Shown here piece after piece: positions 12,209 to 23,560 of a stretch of DNA of 64,000 nt. Each line of letters starts with the position of its first letter. Position 1 is the first letter of the stretch. The stretch covers positions 16,658,317 to 16,722,316 of the forward strand of contig NC_084806.1 in NCBI RefSeq assembly GCF_963583255.1, in the 5' to 3' direction. The stretch comes from Pyrus communis (Eukaryota > Streptophyta > Magnoliopsida > Rosales > Rosaceae). Position numbers and translations under genes: made by a program. The notes beneath the pieces are model-generated. The model ran no database searches, had not been told where the DNA came from, and saw nothing but the letters and a program-made list of their open reading frames with translations.

Positions 12209-13126
12209 TTAACTACAACGAGGCTTTATCTTCAGTCTCAACAAAAGACTAAATAAGAATCATCTTGGCTCTCATAGCTCATTTTGACCTTGAACTTCAC
12301 CAAATGGATGTCAAACTGCATTTCTCAATGGTGAATTGGAGGAAGATATTTACATACAGCAGCCACCAGGATTTGTTGAAAGGGGGAAAGAAATTATGCT
12401 CTGCAATTAAACAAATCCATTTATGGATTAAAACAAGTCTTAAGGAAATGGAATAAGAAGTTCGATCAAGTGATGACATCTTTTGGCTTTCAGGAAAACA
12501 AGATGGATGAATGCATCTACCTAAATGTCAGTGGTTCCAAATTCATATTTTTAGTATTGTATGTGGATGATATATTGTTCTTGGCATACAACTAAGAAAA
12601 TGTTAGCTGAGAGTTTTGACATGAAGGATTTGGGGGAAGCTAAGTTTGTTCTTGGCATTGAGATCATAAGGGACCGCAACAAGAGAACACTTGGACTCTC
12701 TCAAAGACAATCCATTGACAGGATTGCCAAGAAATCCAATATGGAGAAGTGTTCCCGTGGGGAAATGGCCTATTGAAAAAGGAGGAAAAAGGAGATAAGA
12801 TAAGCATTGAACAAAGTCCAAAGAATGACTTGGAAAAGGAAAGCATGAAAGACAAACCCTATGCACCCCTAGTAGGTAATCTCATGTATGCTCAAGTTTG
12901 TACAAGGCTTGATTTGGCATTCGCAGTGAGTGTGCTAGGAAGGTTTCAATCAAATCCTGGCACAGCTCATTGGGTTGCAGCCAAGAAGGTTTTAAGATTT
13001 GAAGAGAACAAGGGATTTTATGTTGACATACAATCATGTAGACAGTCTTGAAATTGTATGTTATACTGACTCAGACTTGCCAGGTTGTATAGATGACAAG
13101 AGATCAACCAATGGATATATATTCAT

Positions 13127-13232
13127 ACTAGCTGGAGGTGCTACTTCTTTGAAGAGTTCGAAGAAAAATTTTCATTACTACTAGCTGGAGGTGCTATTTC
13201 TTTGAAGAGTTCGAAGAAAAATTTTCATTACA
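13127..13232 (+). repeat. 53-bp tandem duplication inside Copia A RNase H
   Basis: The segment beginning ACTAGCTGGAGGTGCT at 13127 is repeated at once from 13180, with one C/T difference. Since 53 is not a multiple of three, it shifts the RNase H frame. It encodes part of the conserved LAGGA...SLKSSKK region. Confidence 0.95.
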
Positions 13233-13990
13233 TCCTCAACTATGGAAGCCGAGTTCATTGGTTGCTACTCAGCCACCAAGCAAGCTGGTTGGATTAAAAA
13301 CATAATGAAGGGCTTGATAGTTGTAGACAACATGAAAGACCACTGAATGTGTACTGTGACAACAAGGCTGAAATGTTCTTTTCTAAGAACAACAAGGGGT
13401 CACCGGCATGTAGACTTATGGATATCAAGTATTTGAAAGTAAGAGATGAGGTGAGGAAAAGGACAATCGATATCCAGCACATAAGTAAAAAATTGATGGT
13501 AGCTGATCCGACTAGAAAAGCTTTACCAGTGGGTGTCTTTAAGAGACATGTTTTCAGAAAGGGAATAAGGGAGACTTTTGATTTAGTTAATGGGTGGGAG
13601 TAAGCACTTGTTTATCTTCTTGAAATTGAAAGGTTAAAGTGTTGCTTTATCAGTCAAGTTGGATTGTTATAAATTGATTCGTGCATTGATCTATATTTTC
13701 ATATATATATATATATATATATATAAATATGTGAAGCTACATTGACAAAAATCTAGTACTGATGTATAATCAGTTTGTTTTAGGGAACTGACATTTCGAT
13801 TATCAGTTCTAGTCATCACGGCTTTGTTAGTAACATAGTATTTTGAGATCGATGTGTATGTAATCATGGAGTAAAGGTATAGCTCAGACTCTGCTTTGTT
13901 TTCCATGGTTCTGCAATTATTTCAAAGTGACAAGTTGCTGGAAGGGATAGTTGCCATGAATTCTTATTGTTTTGGGGTTCTCATTGACAT

Positions 13991-14560
13991 TAAGTGGGAG
14001 AATGTAAACTCTTATATGAATGGCAATGAGGTTTTGTGAATTTACTTGGAAATTCAAGTAACTTGGTACTCAAGTTATTTGATTTATAAGGGATCTCGGT
14101 GCGGCGGTGCATAGTCAAATAAGGATTGTGGAGTTTAAATTATATGCAACTAATAAGGACCCTTATAAAGTAAATACAAAGATTTAGAATTATGAAGGGA
14201 CTCTAATTGATTTGATAGAGTTTGAGTTTATATCCATTCCGATAATAGGCTGGAATTGATTGAAACCCTAACTATATAAATAAGGAGAAGTCCCTGCTTC
14301 CATACTACGGTATTCTCATATATACTACTACCCTATTTTGATAGTGGAGGTCATCAAGAGTATTGGAAGTAGAAGACTACTTTAGTTTGTGTTCAAGAAT
14401 GGTCGTGCCTGCAGTTAGCCTTCTTGTTATTCATGCAAGCATGCTTAGACGTAAAAATCTTGTAGCATCATTATTTGTAGCCCTAGGTTCAAGTTGATAG
14501 ATTATGTGGAACTCTTACATCCTATAGGTTTGGCATACGGATTTTTCCTCAGAGGTTAGT
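13991..14560 (+). repeat. Copia A polypurine tract and 3' LTR
   Basis: After Pol ends at 13603 there is a 3' untranslated stretch with a TA microsatellite (13702-13726), then the purine run AAGTGGGAGAA (13992-14002), then TGTAAACTC at 14003 as the LTR start. A TATA-like CTATATAAATAAGG lies at about 14270. The right end is not sharply defined; sequence homologous to a Gypsy gag begins near 14600. No matching 5' LTR occurs in the window, so element A is 5' truncated. Confidence 0.65.
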
Positions 14561-14599
14561 TTCTATTCTGTCTTTTGTTAAAAGTTCTGTTACTCATTT

Positions 14600-15479
14600 C
14601 CTTTGATGGTCAAAAAGTAAAATTTGAATGTTTCGACCCTTCCAAACTTTTTGGCACGAATTTTGCTTTAACCGCAGTCGACACAACAAGAATTTTAGAA
14701 TGCTCTGCCATGTTCTTCCGGAAAGAGGTTTGTTGCCTCTCTTTCTCCATCATCTCCACTTTCAAAGCCATGTTAATAGCCTCTTGAAAACTCCACAGAT
14801 TCTGTAGCCCAATCTTTTCTTGAATGGAGGGTTGCAGTCCATTCACATACCTCGCAACCTTCGGATTTTCTTTCTCCTTCGGATGATTTTGCTCAACTAG
14901 TCGCATGAAATCATTCGTATAATCTGTCACGCTTCTATAGCCTTGGACACAGCTGATGTACATACGGTACAAAAGTTGTTTCATAATCCGTAGGTAAACG
15001 ATAGTACATACGGTACACATCAAGAGCTACTTCATTTTTCTCCACGTGTGAATTTGATTATTTCCTTGCCTCTGTCAGGTGTTATGTAATATCCCAACAA
15101 AGAACGATAGTTGCTTTGAGACAGAAGGCAACCATCTTCACCATCTTTGTCTCGAGGACCTACATGACGTCGAAGAATCTCTCTACCTCCACTGACCAAT
15201 CCAGGAAGTCTACGATTGTCGGTCCCTGCAAAAGTTGGAATGTCTGCCTTAATCCAAAAATCATCAAAGTTGTTGCAGTTTTGATGATTTGGATTGTTAA
15301 CCTGGGGCGGAACGCCCTGATTATTGCCTCATGCAGATCTTCGGTTATTTGGACCGAGGGCTTGGAGCAACATCTTGCAAAGATCTTTGAATTGCGCAGT
15401 GAAATTTGCAATCTGTTCAGTTTGAGCATCCAGGTCCGCTCGAGTGATAGGGGTAGATTCACAATCACGATCACCCATG
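14600..15479 (-). pseudogene. Ty3/Gypsy gag remnant
   Basis: The start is an ATG at 15479 (MGDRDCESTPITRADLDAQ), 43 bp inside the primer site. A Retrotrans_gag-type core follows at 14610-14935: GYRSVTDYTNDFMRLVEQN, then VARYVNGLQPSIQEKIGLQN and EAINMALKVEMMEKE. Frame changes and stops occur between 14930 and 15350. The rest of the element (pol, 3' LTR) should lie to the left but is replaced by Copia A, so this is a 5' fragment. Gag would form the particle shell in intact relatives. Confidence 0.85.
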
Positions 15480-15521
15480 GATAGATAGGACAATCAACGA
15501 TGCCAAAACGGGAGAAACCCA

Positions 15522-15900
15522 CTCTGGTACCAATTGACATTAGAATGAAGCGATCAAAAGGTTACCAATGTAATCCCTTGTGGAACAAAGTTTGGAATCT
15601 AACAGAAAATTGAGAGAAATCTCAAGGGTTGTATTTGATAATTCGTGAATGATGACTTCTAAGAATTAAAACAACATTAAATAAACATTAATCGGATGAC
15701 AAACAAAGAGTCCGAATTTTATTATGAAACTTTAAACATTGTTTTGAAGGCTGAAACAACCCCTGATGGCCAAAATCTATCGTATGTCACATCAAAGTGG
15801 TGTGTTGGACTTGTGGCATCGTTCTAATTCTAAAAAGGTATAACAGGCCCAAATCACAGCTCAGACGTGAAATAAACAAATTCTCACTGATCTTTTTGTC
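15522..15900 (-). repeat. Gypsy primer-binding site and start of its 5' LTR
   Basis: The minus strand reads TGGTACCAGAGTGGG (15518-15532), one to two bases from the tRNA-Met complement. The plus-strand TGACATTAGAATG at 15535 would be the LTR edge. With no second copy in the window the far end of the LTR is unknown; 15900 is only nominal. Confidence 0.6.
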
Positions 15901-17073
15901 TTCATACGATCTATTTCCTCTTCAATCCATTCTGTTATTTGTTCTACATCATAAGATAGACTGTTTTCTAGCAAAACCTACACAGTCGCAAAATGTAGAC
16001 ATTCTTTTTCTATTTTTGTTTTTAATCTACACATTCTTTTTCTATTTTTTTGTCTTGACAAATAGAGATGTGGCGGGACCCTTTTTTGTTGTTACATCCT
16101 GCTGTTTTCTCTTAACTTGGTGCTGCTTTCGATCAGGTGCTGCTCTTTGAAGATATGCTAGACTACTCGTTATGTTTATCCATTAATAAGCACAACTTGG
16201 CTTTAATTTAATTCTTCTTTTCCATGCTCTATAATAATTTGTTCAGTACTGGTTGGCACATAAAAAGTGATTAATTGGGTTTGATAAACTCCAATTGGAA
16301 CTTAAACCTTGCAGTCTTGGAGAGACACAATGATATTATCTAGATCGTGGTGTTTGTTTGGATATAAGTAATTAAATATTTGATTATCTCCTAATACGCA
16401 CATAGTTTTAAAAGCAATCAAACAAGGAAAAATTATGTCCATGAGTTCTACCTTAATGCTAGTGTGGTCCAGTAGAGATTAAGTACTAATAGAATCTAGA
16501 GTTTTAATTTTTCTTGTGGTACATATCATTAAGTGGTCTGAAAAATCAACAATTAAATTTTGCATATATGAATTTAATGAATTTTGATAACCATTAAATT
16601 AAATTTGCAGAAAACCCGTATACAATCCCTTAAATTTAAATGCTATCATAATATCTTACTATCTTATAATAGTATTTTCCGACGAAAGCAATGTTTGGAT
16701 TGAGAGTTCAAAGACTGGATATTAGATACAATGATATATACTCTCAACAACTTTTTAAGTCTTGTGACCTTTGCGGATATATACTTTCATGCGTTTGAAA
16801 GAAAAAGTCATATTTTATTTTGTTTAATGTGAATATAGTGTTCACATCAAAATTCAAATAACTTCGATGAAAGCTTATGGGTCAGAAAAATTTGTATCTT
16901 GGTGCTGCATTTAAGTGGGGCAGCATGCATACATATGGTGTGATATTTTGTAACCCCAATTCATCTTGCATGCGTGCGTGTGTGTGTATATGTTGTGTGT
17001 GTGTGTGTATATGTGTGTGTATATATATATATATTTATATAATTAAACCAAGTGATCATAGTATATTAGGTTA
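15901..17073. other. AT-rich intergenic DNA with GT/TA microsatellite
   Basis: No gene is supported. The 117-codon plus frame at 15797-16150 is T-rich and hydrophobic by composition. A compound microsatellite of TGTG and TATA words spans about 16975-17036. The remainder is unique-looking AT-rich sequence. Confidence 0.6.
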
Positions 17074-17388
17074 TGTTGGAAACTGAAATAGAAAGGAACG
17101 AAGTTACCCGAAAAAATTTAGAAGCCTTGAGTGGTAAATGATTCTTGGGATGAGTCGCGGACTAAGTCGCTTTCTTTAAGATGCTTGGCGGCTCTGCCCA
17201 AAGTGTGCAAGTAGTTCACAAACACCACGTCGTCCCCAGGATAAAATAGCCTGGAACCTTTTTCTGATAAGATTCTTCCTTGCACGCCGGAAGAACCTTC
17301 GAACTTACACCTTTCCGATATGTTGCTTTTAAATCTATATATGTAAAACTTTTTTTCTTTCATATATTTTCTACCATTCATTTGACTA

Positions 17389-17397
<9 letters not shown>
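17074..17397 (-). repeat. Copia C left LTR, distal part
   Basis: This is ~320 bp sharing about 95% of bases by eye with 28521-28838, from TGTTGGAAACTGAAATAG to CTAATATATA. It breaks at a long TA run. The 148-codon minus frame over it is not a gene. Confidence 0.9.

Positions 17398-17452
<55 letters not shown>
17390..17452. repeat. (TA)n microsatellite at left border of viral insertion
   Basis: About 60 bp of nearly pure AT dinucleotides (17397-17452) separates the Copia C LTR half from the viral-side sequence. A matching but shorter TA run lies at 26921-26941 on the other border. Confidence 0.95.
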
Positions 17453-17455
<3 letters not shown>

Positions 17456-17628
17456 CTAACAACAGCAGGCGGCAAAGCCGTCCATAGAATTCAGAGTGCG
17501 GAAGTAAAACATATAAAAACAGAGTAGCATCAAATGGGGCGGAACTAACAACAGCAGGCGGCAAAGCCGTCCATAGAATTCAGAGTGCGGAAGTAAAACA
17601 TATAAAAACAGAGTAGCATATCAACATA
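17453..17628. repeat. 89-bp tandem duplication beside the left TA run
   Basis: GAACTAACAACAGCAGGCGG starts at 17453 and again at 17542. The two copies are identical over about 86 bp. It is GC-richer than its surroundings. Whether it is viral or host DNA is not known. Confidence 0.9.
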
Positions 17629-18246
17629 TTGAATTAGCAAGAATTCAGGCTGGTTGAAAAGAAACATCCATGGATGACTGATAATAACGTGAAAACAGAA
17701 AATAAAATTAATAATAGAGGATAATTCCATAAAATAATAAATTAAACTTAATGATGCGGATAAGTTTTGAAAATAAGTTTTACTGAAAACTTACTGCAAT
17801 GCAGATTACAAACTTGATTTTGCCTAATGGCAGATAATGAATCTAAACTGGGTGGAGCTCGCAGGCATCCTATAATAATATATGCATTACAAATGTTTTG
17901 ATTTTTTCACTGAAAATGCTCTCTGTTCTTTTTGAATACGTAGAGAGATTGTTGGAGCTGAGTCCCCTTCTACTGAAGATGAGTTCTCCTTTTATGCTGA
18001 GAGGAGAATGATTGAGGCTTGCAATTTAGAACCGGGAATCCCGCTGGGAAGAGCTAGAAAGCAGGCTGAATGATGAGAAATCACTGTGGAATCATGCTGC
18101 AACTTTTACAAAAGCTGGATGAACAATGAATATTCTGCTTTTCACTGATAGAACAGTGACTTGTCTGAAAAAGGAATGATAACAGCTACTGTTGATGAAG
18201 CTTTTGCGGATTTGGTCACATGGGCAAATAATGCCTTTCTGAGAAA
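17629..18246. other. Sequence between the 89-bp duplication and viral ORF2
   Basis: About 600 bp without a supported ORF. It lies downstream of ORF2 in viral orientation, so it may be viral non-coding sequence, but no primer site, polyadenylation motif or TATA element stood out clearly enough to call. Confidence 0.4.
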
Positions 18247-19583
18247 TCAATAATCAAACGGATCTTGGGCATCTTGGAGATCCACTTGGTCTGCCCAATT
18301 GGCTGGGAGTTGAGACGAGGCATCAGAGTTATCTGAATCTGAGTCTGAACCTCTTTTCTTTTGCAGCATTGCTGCTTCTGCCATAAGCTGTTGAGCCAAA
18401 TCTAGGAGTTGGGTAGTCTTTGAAGATTTTTCTTTTTTCGAGCTGGAAGACCTGGCTGACTTGGATTTTCCTTTAAGGGAAGAAGATGGACTAACGTCTG
18501 ATAAGGACTGAACAGGTTCCTGAGCTTTTGGTAGTTCAGGAAATTGCTGAGTGTCCGGCAAAGCCTGTGAAGGAGGCACATAAGTTGATGGAGGTGAACT
18601 CTGAGGGAATTCTGCACGAACCAAATCAATAATTTTTTGGTGGTTGAATTTGTCCCACCATTTTACCCATCGGGCTCTGTAAATTCCACCATTATCTGCT
18701 TGGAAATTCCATTTTAAAATCCACGGGACCTTGTACTTGGCCATGAATAAAGAGAATAGGGAAACCCTGCTATCAAAGCGACTGCGATCAAAACCTGTCT
18801 TGAAGCTATTGCTTAGTGCTTGACGAAGGTCATCTGGAACAAGAGAAATATTTGGGCCATGAGTAGCCCACCAATCTGGAAACCAGGCTGGGAATCTTAA
18901 TCTGAAACTTTTATCAAAGGTCACGAACCACGAATGGCTAAAATCTTCTGTCTGGTGAAGAAAAATGTTAGTCCAAGCTTGAATGTAATCATAATAATTA
19001 TAGTGGTTGTTCGGTATGAGAACATGTTGGGTGTGAAGAGGTTTGGTGTGATAGAGGGGAATGCCCCAATCTTGCTCAGTGAGGAATTTTCCAATATGGA
19101 GGGAATGGTACAATATTTTGTTTTGGTGAGTGGTGTTGTATATTGGCTTAATAGCGATGCTTTCGGTTTCAGAGAGAATGGCCTGATAGTATTTGAGGCT
19201 TTTGTATGATTCTGTTGGAAGGTAATGATAATTTGGGGGCAAAAGCAATTTAGCAATGCGTTCTGGGGGTTGAGTTTTATCAATGTGAAGAGGAATGCAA
19301 AAAAGCTTTTCAGAAATAGGGTTTTGAATATATGGAGATGATTTAGCAAAGCTAGGTGTTTTTGGATTGATGGTGAAGGAGATCGGACCGAATAGTAAGG
19401 GTCATGAGGAGTAGCTAATGCTGTTTGGTAATTTGGTCGGAAATTTCCTACGGTAGATCCTAGGGGAGTGAATCTGTTTGTGATGGCTAGGGTCGATGAA
19501 GAGTCGGGAATAAACTCTTGTTTTACTGGTGCTGGAGTTTGGGTAAGGGTGGCTGGAAGCCTTCTTTGTTGAATAGTACCCAT
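18247..19583 (-). pseudogene. Pararetroviral ORF2, unknown function, one frameshift
   Basis: The N-terminal part starts at the ATG at 19583 and overlaps the polyprotein end (which stops at 19402) in another frame. Near 19380 the frame shifts, and the protein continues to the stop at 18247; the downstream open segment is 333 codons. Visible features are a Trp-rich central region (WFVTFDKSF, FPDWW, VPWILKWNF, RWVKWWDKF) and a Ser/Lys-rich tail with a basic run (KKEKSSK). Florendoviruses carry a second ORF of unknown function in this position. The assignment rests on position and general resemblance. Confidence 0.7.
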
Positions 19584-20880
19584 TCCTCCCCTGCAAAAAT
19601 TCTCTGGTTAGAAAATCTGGTATGCAATTCTGGCTGCCTTTAATGTATTCAATGTCAAAATCAAAAATACTTAATTTGGCTTGCCAGCGTGCAAAAATTT
19701 GTTTTGATGCAATGTTTTGAACATCTTTTTGTAAAACATGTTTTGCAGATTTGCAATCAACTCGAACTAAAAATTTTTGATTTAATAAATCATCTTGAAA
19801 TTTGCTAATGCATAATACAATAGATAATATCTCTTTTTTAATAGTACTATAATTACTTTAAGCAGAATTCCAAACTCCTGAATGGAAACGAACAATTTGT
19901 TCAGGAGCTTCGGAAGAAGTTTTCTGTTTGAGGATACCTCCATAACCAATGTCAGATGCATCGGTTTCGACTATTTTGAAAGAGTCGGGAGTTGGAATGC
20001 CAAGGCAAGGCAAAGTCTTGACATGATTTTTAATCTGTTTGACAATAGAAGTATGATTTTGAGACCATGACGGAGGATTCTCCTCAAGACGATCAAACAA
20101 AGGTTTGCATTGTTGACGAAGATGAGGATAAAATTCTGAAACATAATTGAGAGATCCAAGGAATCGCTGAAGTTGAGTTTTATCAATAATTTGATCTGGG
20201 AATTTATCAGCAAACTGGATGACTCTATCAATTGGTTGGATGGTAGACCTATAAATGTGGTAACCTAAAAACCTAACTTTGGTTTGAAACAACTTAATTT
20301 TGGTTGCCGATACGACTAACCCATTAGACCTAATGATCCTGGCAAATGCATGCAAATGCTTCCAATGCTCATCTATTGATGTTGAAAAAATTAACACATC
20401 ATCAATATAAACAATCGAAAAATGGTTGTATTGATTAAAAATCTCATTCATAATGTTTTGAAATTCACTTGGTGCATTTTTCAAGCCGAAAGGCATTACA
20501 TTCCATTCATAATGTCCGAAAGGAGTTACAAAAGCAGTTTTGTATTTGTCAGATTCGTGAATTTGAATTTGCCAAAAACCTGATTTCATATCGAATTTGG
20601 AAAAAACAGTTGCTTGAGAAAGTCTCTTTATCAAATCTCTTTTGTTGGGGATTGGATAACGAATCCATTCTAAAACATCATTTAAAGGTTTGTAGTTAAT
20701 AACTAATCTTGGAACACCTCGTTCCAATTCTGCATTTTTCTGAACATAAAAAGCAGAGCAAGACCATGGAGATTTACTTTTGCGGATAATTCCTTTTTCT
20801 AAAAGCTGGTTAATTTCTGTTTTACAAAACTCTAAAACTTCTTGATTCATTTGAATTAGTCGAGCTTTTGTGGGGATTTT
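19402..20880 (-). pseudogene. Pararetroviral reverse transcriptase and RNase H
   Basis: The open stretch 19858-20850 contains the RT fingers/palm blocks in order: KARLIQ just upstream, SPWSCSAF, RLVINYKPLN, FSKFDMKSGFWQI, MPFGLKNAP and the catalytic YIDDVLIF (YIDD at residues 148-151 of this stretch). It then runs into RNase H with KIVETDASDIGYGG, the first catalytic Asp region. A stop at 19858 interrupts RNase H. The same frame reopens and runs to 19402, including KKEIL (second acidic block) and RVDCKSAKHV. In an active virus this part copies pregenomic RNA into DNA. The stop codons at 20881 and 19858 break it on both sides. Confidence 0.9.
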
Positions 20881-22551
20881 TTATTCAACAAAATCTTTCA
20901 CATAAGGAAGTTTAACAATATGTTGTTTTCTGTGCCAAAAAGCATTGGGAAGATCTGAACAGATTTCTTTAGCAAGCTTATTAGAAAACTGGCTAATAGA
21001 TTCTAACAAAGACTTATTTGTTAGCTGTTCTTCCACTCTTCTGTGCCTAATTTCTTCTTGTAAAAAATTGATTTGTTGGGATTTTGCAGTAATCTGGTTG
21101 AGAGTTTTTGAAACACTATCTTTTTGAAGTTGTTTTAACTTTTTAAGATCTGTTTCCATGCAAAAATCAAAAGTAATTTTTTGGCCAAAAACCTTGGTAG
21201 AAATATAATTATGATGAACTTTGAAAGGATAAATTAAAGCAATGAATGGGAGTCCCAAAATAACTGGATCAGAAATATTCTTGATTAAAACAAATGGAGT
21301 TTTAAAACAAACATTGTGTTGACAAACATGGGCTTTGGGAATTTCATAATTTAACTTCATCGGGGATTGATTGGCAGCACTAAGTACCTCAGTAGACTTA
21401 TGATAATACTTAGTAGGTATTATCCCTTCTTGAATGCAATTCAAGTCTGCACCCGAATCAATTAAAGCTATGGTTTCTAAATGAAAATCTTCAATTATTA
21501 TTGTGATTTTGGAATACCATTTTGGAATTCTAATTTTGTCTAAAAGACTTAAAACAAAATTTTTTGAAGAAGAAGATTTGCTCGATTGAGCATCGGAATC
21601 GGAGTTTGAAGAAGAATTGCCTTGTTCTTCTTGAGTACGGACTCTACTGAGTTGTGAACGTATTTCAATATTTTCGGTTTTCAAAAACTTAATTTCTGAT
21701 TTGATTTGATTAACTTCTTTTTGCAAATCTTTGATGGTGATTTCCTTTTTGGGTTTGTTAAAACGTTCCAAAGTGGTACTGAGAGAAATCTTTTGAGAAG
21801 AAGTTTGGCTAGTGCCAGGTTCTTGAAGAGAAATCAAATTTTTGAGTTTTTTCAAATAAAAAGATTTCAAATCGGGGTCATCAACTTTGCTTATTAATTC
21901 CATTAAAAACTCTACTTGTTCTTCTTGCTTGTTAAGCACTGATATTTTGTTACAAGTGTCTGTGCATCCAAACTTAATGTTTGGTGAAGAAACGTCGCTA
22001 GAACTGCTATAATCAGAAATGGATAATTCCAAATCCTTATCTGACTGACTAGAGTCGGTGTTTCTAAGTTCTAACGCCTGGATTAGCTGTACTTTCTCTT
22101 CATCAGAGATTTTCAGCTGGTTAATAACCTTTTTAACTTTGCATTTATTTGTAGAATGACCGAATTTACCACACTTGTAGCATTTTCCTTTTTACCCTTG
22201 AAAATCCTTTTTAGGTTTGTGAAAAGATTTCTTTTTAAGGTTTGAAAAGGGTTTTTCATAAAACTTGTTAGTTTGAAAAGGTTTGTTGGAAGACCTTTTA
22301 TTTTTGTAAAATCTGGAATGAGGTTTAGAAAACTTGCTCGTGTGCTGTGCTTTTTTCTTTTTGCTCGAAGGAGCGATTGGTGGTAAACCATATTGTTCAC
22401 AAAACGTTCCAAGTTCATATTTAGCAATAGATTTATCTTTGTTTACTTGTTTTGAAATCTTCATGTCTATAACATTTTCAATCCTTCCTTTTGGATAACA
22501 TTGACTATGTTCCCATAAGTAAGGGTATGATAAGGTATGACACTTCTCCAT
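20881..22551 (-). pseudogene. Pararetroviral polyprotein: zinc knuckle and aspartic protease section
   Basis: In one frame with the RT section. 22192-22551 is a Lys-rich coat-protein tail. After an in-frame stop at 22192, CYKCGKFGHSTNKC (a perfect CX2CX4HX4C knuckle, about 22145-22186) follows. Then come an acidic Ser-rich stretch, a probable coiled coil (KEVNQIKSEIKFLKTE) and the protease with ALIDSGADLNCI, active-site DSGA, around 21430-21465. The second protease landmark, VILGLPF, is at about 21245-21265. The stop at 20881 separates it from RT. In active relatives the protease frees the coat and RT proteins. Confidence 0.88.
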
Positions 22552-23560
22552 TAACTAAAACATTTCGGATTTTGTGAGCAAAAAGATTTGGTAAACCATT
22601 GATGAATTTTTCTTTCCAAAAAGGTTGATTACTATCTTCACGAAGCATAACTCTGGATATAAAAACATCTTTATACCATTTGAAATCACTTAAGGTTGGA
22701 CACCTTAAATTACTTAGTTGGTCGTGAATACGAGTAGTAACGTTACTAGGTGTTCCTATGAAGTGCTCTATAATTGTATAAAGCAGTGTGTTTACTCCGA
22801 CGGGTATTCCCTGTCCTATCGTTTCGTCAAAGATGGGAAGTCCTTCCTCATCTTTCTTAACCGCAAAGCGAATCTCGTCTCTGGACTGAGAAGTTAAGTG
22901 CTTCTCCCACCAAGAATGAAGCATTCCAGTGAAACCAGTGACTAAAAGGTCAATGATTTGTGTTTGTGTGAAATTATGATTAAAAATGTAGCTAATAACA
23001 ACCATGGACATGTGTTGGAGTTTGTTAAGGAGTTCTTGTTCTGACAACCCATCTATATTCCATTCATAGAGTTTGTCAGTTGAGACTGAAAATTGATTTT
23101 GAATGTTTCTTTCTTCAAACTGAAGATCAGGAGGAGTTGGTCTGGGATACCAGTTTTTTGTAAGAGAAGTGGGATTAACTGGATGAGTACGAATACGCTT
23201 TAAATCAAAAGTTGGCTGAAGATCAATGTTTTGAAAAGCATTTTCAATTTTTTTAATAGAACTTTCAGTTTCTGTGTCCTGAGAAGACTCTGAAGTAGAT
23301 GTTTTTTCTTCTTCAACAGAAACATCATGGTTTTGCAAAACATTGACAACCTTCTCTTTTTTGAGCTCAGTGAGCATTTGATCAATTTTTTGTAAAGTAG
23401 TCATGGATTTTAAAGCAGTAGAACTTGAAGAAGTATCAGTGAAATTTACTAAAGGTTTTTCTTTTTGAGAAGATTTTGGTTAAGACAATTTGTCGATTTT
23501 TGTTTCAATTTTGTCTAACTGTTTTCCAATAGTATGAAGACTTTGGTTTGTAAAATTGTT
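22505..23560 (-). pseudogene. Pararetroviral coat-protein region
   Basis: The open segment 22505-23404 (299 codons) has an acidic N-terminal part with Ser/Thr/Glu runs. A core follows with NWYPRPTPPDLQFEE, then QTQIIDLLVTGFTGMLHSWW and WYKDVFISRVMLRE, resembling caulimovirid coat proteins. It is in the same frame as the movement-protein section (stops at 23480 and 23561 intervene) and loses frame near 22550, where a single-base difference from the second copy at ~26225 causes the shift. Coat protein encapsidates viral DNA in active relatives. Confidence 0.82.

Larger units (their letters stand above)
10829..13603 (+). pseudogene. Copia element A, 3' part: integrase, reverse transcriptase, RNase H remnant
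   Basis: Piecewise translation gives successive Copia Pol blocks. VFVGTGSKFAVEFIGSVKL (10841-10900) continues the protease/pre-integrase region broken at 4165. FIGYSE and KGYKFYC (11047-11085) mark the integrase C-terminus. LLGFKWVYKTKRDAQGQFDK and VRLVAKGFS (11628-11725) are the RT N-terminus, followed by the inserted MITE. ELHQMDVK (12292), LYVDDILF (about 12555-12580, the catalytic YVDD) and LGEAKFVLGIEI (12631) continue the RT. RNase H shows CYTDSDLPGCIDDKRSTNGY (13060-13115) and YCDNKAEMFFSKNNK (13350). Most of the integrase core is deleted near 11040. Multiple stops, frameshifts and a 53-bp duplication inactivate it. Confidence 0.9.

Noticed and set aside
15116..15484. 122-codon plus-strand frame
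   Set aside because: It is the antisense shadow of the Gypsy gag start on the minus strand.
17118..17564. 148-codon minus-strand frame
   Set aside because: It is built from the Copia C LTR plus the TA microsatellite (a Tyr/Ile run).
18934..19209. 91-codon plus-strand frame
   Set aside because: It is the antisense shadow of viral ORF2.
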